Positions 46,043 through 55,023 of a DNA stretch of 64,000 bases are shown here, one piece after another. Source of the stretch: JBBRBB01 sp963830175 (GTDB taxonomy: Bacteria > Bacteroidota > Bacteroidia > Chitinophagales > Chitinophagaceae); NCBI GenBank assembly GCA_963830175.1, contig CAWHKV010000002.1, positions 124,001-188,000 of the forward strand, read 5' to 3'. Both the position numbers and the translations under genes were made by a program. The notes beneath the pieces were generated by a model that did no database searches, had not been told where the DNA came from, and was given only the letters and a program-made list of their open reading frames with translations. Each line of letters starts with the position of its first letter. The first letter of the stretch is position 1.

Positions 46043-46570
46043 ATGGCAGAAGCCATTCAAAACATATCATTCCATCAAAAAAAAATACTATCCATACTAG
46101 AGCAGGTAACTGATCCGGAAATTCCTGTACTAACTGTTACAGATCTTGGTATAATAAGAAAAGTAGAATGGATACCTCACGGTGAAGATACCGGGCACGC
46201 CATTATATACATAACACCAACTTATTCCGGCTGCCCCGCAATGGATGTAATTGCTTTCAATATTAGAGTTGCCATGCTGGAAAATGGATATACTGATATT
46301 AAAGTTGTGCAACAATTATCACCGGCATGGTCCACCGATTGGATGAGTGAAGAAGGGAAGAGAAAATTGAAAGCTTATGGAATTGCACCACCATCACCCA
46401 GCCAGTCTGTGTGCAGCCCCGGGCTGTTTCAGGAAGAAGAAGCGATTATGTGCCCGCATTGCGATTCTTATCACACAGAAATAATTAGCCGCTTTGGTTC
46501 AACACCCTGCAAAGCTTTATACAAATGCCTCGAATGCCACGAGCCATTTGATTATTTTAAGTGTCATTAA
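46043..46570 (+). CDS. paaD: 1,2-phenylacetyl-CoA epoxidase subunit PaaD
   Basis: The ATG at 46043 is preferred to the TTG at 46031, which would overlap paaC. The 175-residue protein has a MIP18/DUF59 domain (EQVTDPEIPVLTVTDLGIIR, TPTYSGCPAMDVI). A C-terminal zinc-ribbon with four cysteines follows (CPHC and CLEC). PaaD is thought to help Fe-S or metal-centre maturation of the epoxidase. The usual next gene paaE (the reductase) is absent; icd follows. Confidence 0.93.
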   Translation: MAEAIQNISFHQKKILSILEQVTDPEIPVLTVTDLGIIRKVEWIPHGEDTGHAIIYITPTYSGCPAMDVIAFNIRVAMLENGYTDIKVVQQLSPAWSTDWMSEEGKRKLKAYGIAPPSPSQSVCSPGLFQEEEAIMCPHCDSYHTEIISRFGSTPCKALYKCLECHEPFDYFKCH

Positions 46571-46656
46571 TGTTGCAAATTTTTGCACCATTAATACCTA
46601 TACTATTTATTTGCCTAAACCTTAAATCTTACCTTCGCGATTATTAAAAATTTATT

Positions 46657-48111
46657 ATGACTAAGATTGCTGTAGCCAAAGGAGATGGGATAGGACCGGA
46701 AATCATGGACGCAGTTTTGCACATTTTTAAAGCCGCAAAAGTGCCCCTTGAATATGAATTTGTTGACATGGGTAAATGGGTTTTTGACAAGGGCTTCAGC
46801 AATGGTATGACCCCCCAGGCGCAGCAAAGCATAGAGCAATATGGAATTCTTTTTAAAGGGCCTATGGAAACTCCGAAAGGCAAAGGCGTTAAAAGTGTAA
46901 ATGTTACTGCCCGTAAAACATGGAACACATATGCAAACAAGCGGGTATTTCAAACATTACATGGCGTGGATACCGTTTTTAGCAAGGCAGGTATTCCTAT
47001 TGATATAACCATTGTTCGCGAAAACATAGAAGATACCTATGGCGGTATTGAACACATGCTGACGCATGATGTGGCACTAAGCCGCCGATTTATTACCCGT
47101 CCGGGAAGTATGCAGGTTATAAAGTATGCCTTTGAAATGGCTAAGAAAAAAGGTACCAAGCGAATTACCTGCGGGCATAAGGCAAATATTATGAAGATCA
47201 CCGACGGTTTATTTCTTGAAACCTTTTACGAGGTTGCTAAAGAATATCCCGACCTAAACGCGGATGATGTAATTGTTGATGACCTGTGCATGAAATTGGT
47301 TACACGTCCCGATAATTTTGATGTGGTAGTACTAACCAACCTGCAGGGCGATATTGTAAGTGATCTTTGTGCCGGGTTGGTTGGTGGCTTAGGGTTTGCG
47401 CCATCTGCGAATATAGGAGACCACATTTCTATATTTGAAGCCGTGCATGGAACCGCACCTGACATTGCCGGGAAAAATATTGCCAATCCTACAGCCCTGC
47501 TTTTAAGTGGGTTTGCCTTATTGAGGCACCTTGGTTTAATGAAAAGTGCCGGCATGATGGAAAATTCCCTTCTCTACACACTTGAGCAAGGCTATAGAAC
47601 GGGTGATTTTGGAGACCGCACTAAAACAGCTTTAAACACAACAGAATTTGCAGAAGCTATAATAAATAATTTCGGTAAGAAACCTGCGCACAATCCTAAA
47701 GCTGATTTGCCTGATATGCCGGCAACACCCACACTTTTTAAGCTTGATTCTAATGCGATGATGATAAGTAAAGAAATGGAAGAAGAGCAAATAATGGGTG
47801 TTGATCTTTTTATAGAAAGTAATGAACAACCTGTAGTAATCGCAAATAAATGCCTCAGGCATGCCGGGGTAAAATTTAAACTGGTTAATTTGAGTAACCG
47901 CGGCACACAAGTATGGCCTACCGGTTCAGTCTACACAAACCTTGTGAACCAGTATAATGTGCGTTTTGAAAGTTTGGACGACATGCCCCTTAACCAGCAG
48001 GATATTTTAGGATTGTATGTAAGCATGAGTGGGAATTTTAAAATATGTTCATCCGAGTTGTTGAATGTATGGGGGGGCAAAAAAGCATACAGCCTCGCTC
48101 AGGGACAATAA
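46657..48111 (+). CDS. icd: NADP-dependent isocitrate dehydrogenase
   Basis: The 484-residue protein has the isocitrate/isopropylmalate dehydrogenase fold: AVAKGDGIGPEIMDAVL, VRENIEDTYGGIEHM, HKANIMKITDGLF, LTNLQGDIVSDLCAGLVGGLGFAPSA in parts and AVHGTAPDIAGKNIANPTAL. A C-terminal extension of about 130 residues (after KADLPDMPATP) resembles that of the long Thermus-type enzyme. It oxidatively decarboxylates isocitrate in the TCA cycle. It lies 86 nt after paaD and probably has its own promoter. Confidence 0.92.
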   Translation: MTKIAVAKGDGIGPEIMDAVLHIFKAAKVPLEYEFVDMGKWVFDKGFSNGMTPQAQQSIEQYGILFKGPMETPKGKGVKSVNVTARKTWNTYANKRVFQTLHGVDTVFSKAGIPIDITIVRENIEDTYGGIEHMLTHDVALSRRFITRPGSMQVIKYAFEMAKKKGTKRITCGHKANIMKITDGLFLETFYEVAKEYPDLNADDVIVDDLCMKLVTRPDNFDVVVLTNLQGDIVSDLCAGLVGGLGFAPSANIGDHISIFEAVHGTAPDIAGKNIANPTALLLSGFALLRHLGLMKSAGMMENSLLYTLEQGYRTGDFGDRTKTALNTTEFAEAIINNFGKKPAHNPKADLPDMPATPTLFKLDSNAMMISKEMEEEQIMGVDLFIESNEQPVVIANKCLRHAGVKFKLVNLSNRGTQVWPTGSVYTNLVNQYNVRFESLDDMPLNQQDILGLYVSMSGNFKICSSELLNVWGGKKAYSLAQGQ

Positions 48112-48285
48112 AATATCTTTTAATTGGCTCGTTTTTACCTAAGAAAGCATACATTTAATTTAGCATAAGCGTGGCTTTCATTATTCTTAGAAACATAATT
48201 GTTCCTGAAAATTTGGATAGTAAGAGAAATCATATATTTTTAACCCTTATTTCCTATTGATATAGTAGAATTAAAGTCTTAACCT

Positions 48286-49605
48286 ATGGTTTCTAAACTT
48301 AATGCGGATGAAGTATTACACTTTCTGATCATTGTAACTTCATTACTAATTGTGGCAAGGGTATTTGGGGAAATTTGCCGCAAGTTTAAACAACCGGTAG
48401 TTATAGGCGAAATACTTGCCGGAATAGTTTTAGGACCATCTCTTCTTGGGTCACTCTACCCGGATCTCTTTAATCAAATCTTTACTTCGCAGGCAAAATC
48501 TTACGGTGCTTTTGATGGCCTTGCCAACCTGGGTATTATACTATTTATGTTTATTGCGGGTTTCGAAGTAGATCTGAAACAAATAAGAAAACAGGGCAGG
48601 CAGGCGGCATCTATCAGCCTTATGGGCATCATATTTCCTTTTGCATTTGGATTTTTAACTGTGTGGTTTTTTTACGATAGAATATTTTCATCATCAACTA
48701 CAAATATTGTTATACCCGCCATGTTTTTTGGTACAGCCTTATCAATTACCGCGCTTTCGGTAATAGCCAAAATACTGATGGATCTGAATATATTAAAAAG
48801 CCGCATAGGCAATCTCGTTTTAACGGCTGCAATGGTAGACGATTTTTTGGGTTGGATTTTATTTTCCATCATTATACAGTTAATGGATCCTACCAAAAGT
48901 GATGGATCTTTTTTCTCTGTTTCTATGGTGTTGTTGTTCGTAATCTTCATGATAACCGTCGGAAGAATTATTGTAAATAAAATACTTCAGGTTGCTGATA
49001 AATTTTTAAACGCAGGCGGGTTGTTAACCGTAGCTGTTTGTCTTTGTCTGTTAAGTGCCGTGCTTACCGAGTACCTTGGAGTACGGGGAATTTTTGGAGC
49101 CTTTTTAATGGGTGTTGCCATAGGTGATTCAAAATATTTTTCAGAAAGGCACCAACAAAACCTTCAGCAATTTGTAGTAAACATTGTGGCTCCGCTATTT
49201 TTTGCATCCATAGGTTTGCGGGTAAATTTTGTTGCCAACTTTAATTTAGAAGTGGTGGTTATTATTTTATTGATAGCCTGTATTGCCAAAATTGTAGGGG
49301 CAGGTTTGGGAAGCAGAATGAGTGGTATGAAAAAGAATGAATCTCTTGCCGTTGCTTTTGGAATGAATGCCCGTGGCTCGCAGGAAATTGTTTTAGGCCT
49401 ACTGGCGTTGCAGGTAAAAATAATTGATGAACCGATATTTGTAGGGCTTGTGGTAATGACCATTGTTACTATTTTAATGGCTGGTCCTTTAATGAAATAT
49501 TTCTTGTCTAAACAAGTAATTGAAAACGATGCCGCAGCTGAAGCCGAACCGGCGGCTGAGGTTCCTATTAATGTTATTCAGGCATCTCCAAACCCGGTTT
49601 ATTGA
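48286..49605 (+). CDS. cation:proton antiporter (CPA2/KefB-like)
   Basis: The 439-residue protein has about 12 membrane helices and CPA2 motifs: FKQPVVIGEILAGIVLGPSLLG, GIILFMFIAGFEVDL, GTALSITALSVIAKIL with AAMVDDFLGWILF (double Asp in the ion site), and GMNARGSQEIVLGL. No RCK domain is present, so the tail is short. It exchanges Na+ or K+ for protons. It is followed by a strong terminator. Confidence 0.88.
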   Translation: MVSKLNADEVLHFLIIVTSLLIVARVFGEICRKFKQPVVIGEILAGIVLGPSLLGSLYPDLFNQIFTSQAKSYGAFDGLANLGIILFMFIAGFEVDLKQIRKQGRQAASISLMGIIFPFAFGFLTVWFFYDRIFSSSTTNIVIPAMFFGTALSITALSVIAKILMDLNILKSRIGNLVLTAAMVDDFLGWILFSIIIQLMDPTKSDGSFFSVSMVLLFVIFMITVGRIIVNKILQVADKFLNAGGLLTVAVCLCLLSAVLTEYLGVRGIFGAFLMGVAIGDSKYFSERHQQNLQQFVVNIVAPLFFASIGLRVNFVANFNLEVVVIILLIACIAKIVGAGLGSRMSGMKKNESLAVAFGMNARGSQEIVLGLLALQVKIIDEPIFVGLVVMTIVTILMAGPLMKYFLSKQVIENDAAAEAEPAAEVPINVIQASPNPVY

Positions 49606-49630
49606 TTTTTTCCAAAACTGAGTGTGATGA

Positions 49631-49668
49631 ATAGTCACCGGTTAACCTCCGGTGGCTATATTTTTTTT
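49631..49668 (+). terminator. intrinsic terminator after the antiporter gene
   Basis: An 11-bp stem (ATAGTCACCGG with CCGGTGGCTAT, one G-T pair) around a 7-nt loop spans 49631-49659 and is followed by A and eight T. It overlaps the 3' end of the convergent SUI1-family gene. Confidence 0.85.
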
Positions 49669-49997
49669 GTGGATGTGTAGCCATTTTTTAAAAGCCATTG
49701 CAAAATTTTATCTCGTTGGTCGCCTTGTATAATAACCATATTGTCTTTGCAACTACCACCTGTACCACAATGATTTTTTAACCGTTTGGTTAGTTCTTCA
49801 AGGTCGGCGGTTGTTCCAACAAACCCCTTAATGAGGGAAACCGTTTTCCCACCCCGGTGCTTGGTATCAAGCGATACTTTTAATTTTTGTTTTTCGGGTA
49901 CAGCGGTGTGTTCGGCCGGCATTTCATTGTCAAAAGAATAGCTGCTATCTGTACTATATACGATACCGTTTCTATCTGGTTTAAATTTCTTTGCCAC
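49656..49997 (-). CDS. translation initiation factor SUI1/YciH family protein
   Basis: The 113-residue protein starts at GTG 49997. Its second half is the SUI1/eIF1 fold: KVSLDTKHRGGKTVSLIKGFVG, LEELTKRLKNHCGTGGSCKD and IIQGDQRDKILQWL. Bacterial YciH is thought to affect initiation fidelity under stress. It lies 14 nt upstream of the nadC end but points away from the antiporter. Confidence 0.9.
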   Translation of the reverse strand: MAKKFKPDRNGIVYSTDSSYSFDNEMPAEHTAVPEKQKLKVSLDTKHRGGKTVSLIKGFVGTTADLEELTKRLKNHCGTGGSCKDNMVIIQGDQRDKILQWLLKNGYTSTKKI

Positions 49998-50011
49998 TTC
50001 AATTCGTTTAT

Positions 50012-50872
50012 TTAAACAATTTCAGCTTTAAGACTAAGATCAAGGCTTTTAGCCTGGTGAATAAGACCACCAATGCTTACAAAATCAACGCCTGTTTCTG
50101 CATAATCAACAACATTATCAAGATTTATTCCCCCACTTGCCTCTGTTTCAAATTGACCATTAATAAGGGTAAGCGCATCCCTTAATTCCGTGATTGAAAA
50201 ATTGTCTAGCATAACCCTGAAAACTTTATTTTTTCCATAAGCCAATACTTCTTTAACCTCATCTAAATTTCTTGTTTCAATTTCAATTTTTAATGGAAGT
50301 TTATTTTCGCGAACGTAATTATTAGAACGGGTAATGGCTTCTTTAATGCCCCCGCAATAATCAATATGATTGTCTTTGAGCATAATCATATCGTACAATC
50401 CAAACCGGTGATTAAATCCACCACCTATGCGCACAGCCTCTTTTTCGAGCAAACGAAAATTGGGTGTTGTTTTTCGGGTGTCGAGAATTCGCGTATGTTT
50501 CCCTTTTAACAGGGTTGTGTAGGTGTTGGTTAAGGTTGCAATTCCACTCATTCTTTGCATGCAGTTGAGCACTAACCGTTCACATTGCAATATGGTACGA
50601 ATATGTGCCGAAACGGTAAACGCTACCTCACCTTTACGTATTTCATCACCATCTTTTTTTAAAAAATGTATAGATGAAAGTTCATCATTCATTTTAAATA
50701 TTCTTTGTGCCACAGCCAGCCCCGCAATAATTCCATCCTGCTTTATTTTCAAAGTTGCACTTCCCATTGTGTCGGGTGGTATGCAGCTTAAAGTAGAATG
50801 ATCGCCTTCTCCGATGTCTTCTGCAAGTGCATCCTGAATTAGCTTTTCAAGCTTTTCATCAAAATTTTTCAT
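50012..50872 (-). CDS. nadC: nicotinate-nucleotide diphosphorylase (carboxylating)
   Basis: The ATG at 50872 gives the standard N-terminus; the frame extends to a TTG at 50881. The 286-residue protein has LNCMQRMSGIATLT, the quinolinate-binding LDTRKTTPNFRLLEKEAVRIGG, HRFGLYDMIMLKDNHID and IEIETRNLDEV. The terminal ASGGINLDNV and DFVSIGGL are also present. It converts quinolinate and PRPP to nicotinate mononucleotide in de novo NAD synthesis. It follows gldJ in the same direction beyond a terminator. Confidence 0.94.
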   Translation of the reverse strand: MKNFDEKLEKLIQDALAEDIGEGDHSTLSCIPPDTMGSATLKIKQDGIIAGLAVAQRIFKMNDELSSIHFLKKDGDEIRKGEVAFTVSAHIRTILQCERLVLNCMQRMSGIATLTNTYTTLLKGKHTRILDTRKTTPNFRLLEKEAVRIGGGFNHRFGLYDMIMLKDNHIDYCGGIKEAITRSNNYVRENKLPLKIEIETRNLDEVKEVLAYGKNKVFRVMLDNFSITELRDALTLINGQFETEASGGINLDNVVDYAETGVDFVSIGGLIHQAKSLDLSLKAEIV

Positions 50873-50914
50873 GTTTGCCAAAGCTATTAAGTTGTTTCAA
50901 CTTCACCTAAAAGC

Positions 50915-50946
50915 AAAAGCCACCTGCTATTAACAGGTGGCTTTTT
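50915..50946. terminator. intrinsic terminator between gldJ and nadC
   Basis: GCCACCTG pairs with CAGGTGGC around a 7-nt loop (50919-50941), flanked by four A and five T. The gldJ stop is at 50961, so on the minus strand this would terminate read-through ahead of... the nadC end lies beyond; the hairpin sits in the 88-nt gap upstream of the nadC start. Confidence 0.75.
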
Positions 50947-50960
50947 GTATTTACCTTTCC

Positions 50961-52517
50961 TTATCTTTTTTGTCTTCTCTTAGGGAAGAAATTTCCGGTA
51001 TTAATTTTTTGTGAAACACCTTCCGGTGCACCATAGTGCGTCATTGCACACCTGAAGCCAATAGTGCTGCTGCTTTGGTCTTCTTCCATATAACGTCTTG
51101 AGCCTGGACTTAACCAGTATGGAAGATCCATCCAGCTGCCACCTTTAATTACTCTTGATTTATCGCTTATGAGTGTTGTTACACCATATTGATACACCAC
51201 TCCACTAGTAGAATCAGCATCGAGGTAGTTTACTGCATAACTGCGTTGGTAATTTCTCCTGTTGGCAAGGACTGAATCATCTTCATTAACATATTTAATT
51301 CTACCCATGCTATCTCTCAGATTGCCTTCCCCGCCACTAAGGTCTATTTTCTTAAACACGTTACCCCTGTACGGATTTATATCATCCACATCCATCGGAG
51401 AAACAGTTCTGTATACATCTGATACCCACTCACTCACATTACCACTCATATTATATAATCCGAAACCATTTGCATAGAAAGAGGTAACTTCAGAAGGAAT
51501 GGCAGAACGGTCATTCAAACCGCCGGCTGTTCCCATATAGTCACCATTTCCACGCTTGAAGTTGGCTAACATGGCACCCTGCATACTTCCTTTTTTGGTA
51601 GCTCTCAGGTTGTCGTATCCATCATTTTTCCATGCATAAATTTGTTTGTTGGCAATAAGTTCTTCACCTCTTTTCTTTTCAGACTTACGGGGCTGCGGGT
51701 TTTCAGAAACCAATCCTAAAGCCGCATATTCCCACTCCGCCTCTGTAGGTAAGCGATAATCCGGAAAGAGTATACCATCTTCAAATTTAACAGTGCTGCG
51801 CGGTCTGCCCTGCGCATCTTTCAATGGGTTTTTCTTGGGCTTGCCGGGCACGCCTTCATATTCACCCATTAAATAAGACTTGGTATTAAAATTATCTTGT
51901 CCGCCACCGTTCATTTCCTGTTTAATCAGGTTTTTATTCTGGTAACCGGAAGCTATAAGCGCTTTTTCATTCACCCTGTCTGTACGCCAAATGCAGAAAT
52001 CGTGCGCCTGTCTCCAGGTAACACCAACAACTGGGTAATAGTTATAAGATGGATGCCTGAAATAATATTCTACGTAAGGTTCGTTATAGGCAAGCTCACT
52101 TCTCCAAACTAAAGTATCTGGTTTTGCACCTTCCAGCACTTCAGAATACTGCGGGTCTGAAAATACATTTTCAATCCAGTACATATATTCCCTGTAATGC
52201 ACGTTGGCAACTTCAGATTTATCTATAAAAAACGAATTTACCGTTACCCGGCGTGGAATATTATTCCAGTCGCCCATAACATCCTGTTGGGTTGCGCCCA
52301 TAGTGAAAGTACCACCCTGAACAAAAACCAGCCCGGGACCGGTTTTGGCATCTGCTGCCTTAGCAACAAAATAACCTCCTTCATTCTTGTCATTATAGTT
52401 CCAGCCGGTTACACCCGACTGCTCAGGCTTCTTCTTAAAAATACCACCGTTTTTACAGGAAGTAAATACAAAAGCCACGAGGCTAACGAATAATATTTGT
52501 TTTATCAGTTTCAACAT
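50961..52517 (-). CDS. gldJ: gliding motility lipoprotein GldJ (T9SS-associated)
   Basis: The 518-residue lipoprotein (lipobox VFTSC, Cys21) has an FGE-like fold with VFVQGGTFTMGATQQDV, VTWRQAHDFCIWRTDRVN, LPTEAEWEYAALG, LYNMSGNVSEWVSDVYR and SSTIGFRCAM. It lacks the FGE C-x4-C pair (GGSWMDLPYWLSPGSRRYM), so it is a structural homologue. Length and the divergent porV neighbour favour GldJ over GldK. GldJ is an outer-membrane lipoprotein that stabilises GldK and is needed for T9SS secretion and gliding. Confidence 0.82.
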   Translation of the reverse strand: MLKLIKQILFVSLVAFVFTSCKNGGIFKKKPEQSGVTGWNYNDKNEGGYFVAKAADAKTGPGLVFVQGGTFTMGATQQDVMGDWNNIPRRVTVNSFFIDKSEVANVHYREYMYWIENVFSDPQYSEVLEGAKPDTLVWRSELAYNEPYVEYYFRHPSYNYYPVVGVTWRQAHDFCIWRTDRVNEKALIASGYQNKNLIKQEMNGGGQDNFNTKSYLMGEYEGVPGKPKKNPLKDAQGRPRSTVKFEDGILFPDYRLPTEAEWEYAALGLVSENPQPRKSEKKRGEELIANKQIYAWKNDGYDNLRATKKGSMQGAMLANFKRGNGDYMGTAGGLNDRSAIPSEVTSFYANGFGLYNMSGNVSEWVSDVYRTVSPMDVDDINPYRGNVFKKIDLSGGEGNLRDSMGRIKYVNEDDSVLANRRNYQRSYAVNYLDADSTSGVVYQYGVTTLISDKSRVIKGGSWMDLPYWLSPGSRRYMEEDQSSSTIGFRCAMTHYGAPEGVSQKINTGNFFPKRRQKR

Positions 52518-52814
52518 TCGAGATCAGTGTTATAGATTTATTGAACGATGAGAGGGGTTAAATATTGTGTTTTACACGCTTAATAATTACCTGCTGCGAA
52601 TGTAATAGAAAAATAAAGTTGCACGTGTTTTTAGAGGAGAATATTGGGATGGAAAAATAAAAAACACCATATTTGCTATACTAATAACAAATGTTTTAAC
52701 GTCTTATCTGCACTATTTGAATATAATTCTACCCCAAGCTGAACATACTGTAAAAAGATTTGAATGAAAAATATCATACAGTCCAGCCATTACTAAAGCC
52801 AATATAAACACAAG

Positions 52815-53957
52815 ATGATGCAAAGAAAATTGATGAACGCAGCCCTTTTAATGGCGTTTACAGGAAGTATTTTAACTGCCGGAGCACAAGAAACAACGCC
52901 GGTGAATATTGTAACCACCGCTGTTCCTTTTTTAAGGATTTCGCCAGACGCAAGGGCAGGAGGTATGGGAGATGCAGGTATTGCCACCAGTCCCGATGCA
53001 AATTCGGCTTTCTGGAACCTGGCTAAAACTCCATTTGCCTCTTCTCAAACCGCTATCGGGGCTACGTATACCCCTTGGTTAAAAGATATAGCCCAGGATG
53101 TTTACATGGCATCTGTTTCAGGCTATCACCAGTTGGATGATCAGCAGGCATTTTCTGCCACCATCAGGTATTTTAATCTTGGGCAGATTCCCTTTGTAGA
53201 TGCATTAGGAAATCCCTTACAAACCAGCCGCCCACGTGAATTTGCTGTAGACTTGGGCTATTCAAGAAAACTAACAGAAAGTGTTGGTATCGGTGTTGCG
53301 TTGCGTTACATCAATTCAAACCTAGCCAACGGAACAATAAATGGTGTAACCTATAAACCAGGCAACTCTGTAGCTGCAGACCTTTCTTTTTATAATGATA
53401 ATACCGATGAAACCGGTGCAGGTTTCGCATGGGGTGTGGCTTTAAGCAACCTGGGTTCCAAAATAGGTTATACAGATAATGCCTTAAGTAAAGACTTTAT
53501 TCCGGCTAACCTGGGCGCAGGTCTTGCCTATACGTGGGTTTTCCAGGAGACCAGCAAATTCAGTCTCGCTTTAGATGCAAATAAATTATTAGTGCCTTCT
53601 ATCCCAACTTTTACAGGCAATCAAACAGAAGATTCCCTGGCTGTGGCAGATTATTATAATTCAAGTGTATTTGGCAGCTGGTTTAAATCGTTCGATAATA
53701 ACGCATACACATTTTCAGCCGGTGCAGAGTATACGTATAATGACCAATTTGCTGTACGGGCAGGTTATTTCTTTGAACCAAAAACACAAGGAAACAGGAA
53801 ATATTTTACCGCAGGTGTAGGACTTAAATACAACACCTTTGGATTTAACTTCAGTTATCTTGCCCCATCGGGAAGTGGAATAACACGCAACCCGCTAAGC
53901 AATACCCTTCGGTTTGGAATTATATTTGATCTTGCCGCAACAGATGCAGGATACTAA
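52815..53957 (+). CDS. porV: T9SS outer membrane channel protein PorV (LptO)
   Basis: The 380-residue protein has a signal peptide ending near residue 24 (AGAQE). The FadL-like PorV N-terminus follows: PFLRISPDARAGGMGDAGIATSPDANSAFWNLAK in segments. Beta-strands run to NTLRFGIIFDL. PorV is the shuttle that collects cargo from the translocon and passes it to PorU for sortase-like processing. porU, often adjacent, is not next to it here. The 297-bp gap to gldJ should hold two divergent promoters, which I could not place. Confidence 0.93.
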   Translation: MMQRKLMNAALLMAFTGSILTAGAQETTPVNIVTTAVPFLRISPDARAGGMGDAGIATSPDANSAFWNLAKTPFASSQTAIGATYTPWLKDIAQDVYMASVSGYHQLDDQQAFSATIRYFNLGQIPFVDALGNPLQTSRPREFAVDLGYSRKLTESVGIGVALRYINSNLANGTINGVTYKPGNSVAADLSFYNDNTDETGAGFAWGVALSNLGSKIGYTDNALSKDFIPANLGAGLAYTWVFQETSKFSLALDANKLLVPSIPTFTGNQTEDSLAVADYYNSSVFGSWFKSFDNNAYTFSAGAEYTYNDQFAVRAGYFFEPKTQGNRKYFTAGVGLKYNTFGFNFSYLAPSGSGITRNPLSNTLRFGIIFDLAATDAGY

Positions 53958-53970
53958 AAACATTTTTGAT

Positions 53971-54001
53971 AAAAAAAGCGAAAGAGATTTCGCTTTTTTT
54001 T
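53971..54001 (+). terminator. intrinsic terminator after porV
   Basis: GCGAAA pairs with TTTCGC around GAGA (53978-53993). The stem is extended by seven A against T and ends in a run of eight T. Confidence 0.8.
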
Positions 54002-54043
54002 GCATTTTAATTTGGTGCTATTTTTACCAACTAATTTTATTTT

Positions 54044-54520
54044 ATGGATTTAAGAATTGGTTCTGGGGTTGACTATCACCAGCTTGTTGAAGGGCGAGAA
54101 CTTTGGATCGGGGGAGTTAACATTCCACATTACAAAGGGGCCCTTGGGCACAGCGATGCAGATGTTTTATTACACGCCATTTGCGATGCCCTTCTTGGTG
54201 CAGCATGCCTCGGAGATATTGGAACCCATTTTCCGGATACTGACAATGCATTTAAAAATATAGATAGTAAAATTCTTTTAGAAAAAACCTTTGCCCTTAT
54301 TTCCCGTGAAGGATATTCTGTAATAAATGTTGATTCTACTCTTTGCCTGCAGGCGCCTAAAATAAAACCTTACATACAACAAATGCAACAAGGTATTTCT
54401 TCGCTTTTAAAATTACCTGCCGGTGCTGTTTCTGTAAAAGCCACGACCACAGAAACCATGGGGTTTGTTGGGCGCGAAGAAGGTCTGGTAGCCTATGCTA
54501 CTGTTTTGTTACAAAAATGA
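54044..54520 (+). CDS. ispF: 2-C-methyl-D-erythritol 2,4-cyclodiphosphate synthase
   Basis: The 158-residue protein has the metal-binding Asp10/His12 in RIGSGVDYHQL and the HSDADVLLHAICDALLGAA motif. IGTHFPDTD, and the terminal KATTTETMGFVGREEGL, also fit. It makes the cyclic diphosphate in the MEP isoprenoid pathway, which also feeds UppS (24 kb). Confidence 0.96.
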   Translation: MDLRIGSGVDYHQLVEGRELWIGGVNIPHYKGALGHSDADVLLHAICDALLGAACLGDIGTHFPDTDNAFKNIDSKILLEKTFALISREGYSVINVDSTLCLQAPKIKPYIQQMQQGISSLLKLPAGAVSVKATTTETMGFVGREEGLVAYATVLLQK

Positions 54521-54560
54521 TATTGTATTAATATTACGGTTGTCTCGGTCATTTTTCTTT

Positions 54561-54568
54561 TAGATTTG
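54561..54568 (+). promoter_or_regulatory. -7 promoter element very close to dut
   Basis: TAGATTTG matches TAnnTTTG exactly and ends 5 nt before the TTG start of dut. Transcription would begin at or very near the start codon. Confidence 0.5.
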
Positions 54569-54573
54569 CCGCA

Positions 54574-55017
54574 TTGAAAAAGATTGTTATTAAAGTAATT
54601 AACCAATCGGGAAATTCTTTACCTGGTTACGAAACCTTGGGGTCTGCCGGTATGGATGTTAGAGCTCATCTTCCTGCACCCGTTACTTTGCAATCCCTGG
54701 AAAGAAAACTGTTACCTACGGGATTGTTTATTGAATTGCCTCAGGGGTACGAAGCGCAGGTGCGGCCGCGAAGCGGCCTTGCTATAAAAAATGGCATAAC
54801 ATGTTTAAACACCCCGGGAACAATTGATTCTGATTACAGGGGAGAAATAAAAGTGATTCTTATAAACCTATCTGGAGAGCCACAGGTTATTAATAATGGA
54901 GACCGAATTGCGCAATTGGTGTTTAGTGAGGTAGCACGGGGAGAATGGTTACAGGTAGAAACAATTTCTGCCAGCGAAAGGGGTGATGGAGGATTCGGAC
55001 ATACCGGAAATAAATAA
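54574..55017 (+). CDS. dut: dUTP diphosphatase
   Basis: The 147-residue protein starts at a TTG with no in-frame ATG or GTG upstream. All five dUTPase motifs are present: GSAGMDVRA, RPRSGLAIKNGI, NTPGTIDSDYRGEI, GDRIAQLVF and the P-loop-like RGDGGFGHTG. It hydrolyses dUTP to dUMP, preventing uracil in DNA. It is followed 6 nt later by the DUF4292 gene. Confidence 0.95.
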   Translation: MKKIVIKVINQSGNSLPGYETLGSAGMDVRAHLPAPVTLQSLERKLLPTGLFIELPQGYEAQVRPRSGLAIKNGITCLNTPGTIDSDYRGEIKVILINLSGEPQVINNGDRIAQLVFSEVARGEWLQVETISASERGDGGFGHTGNK

Positions 55018-55023
55018 AAATTA

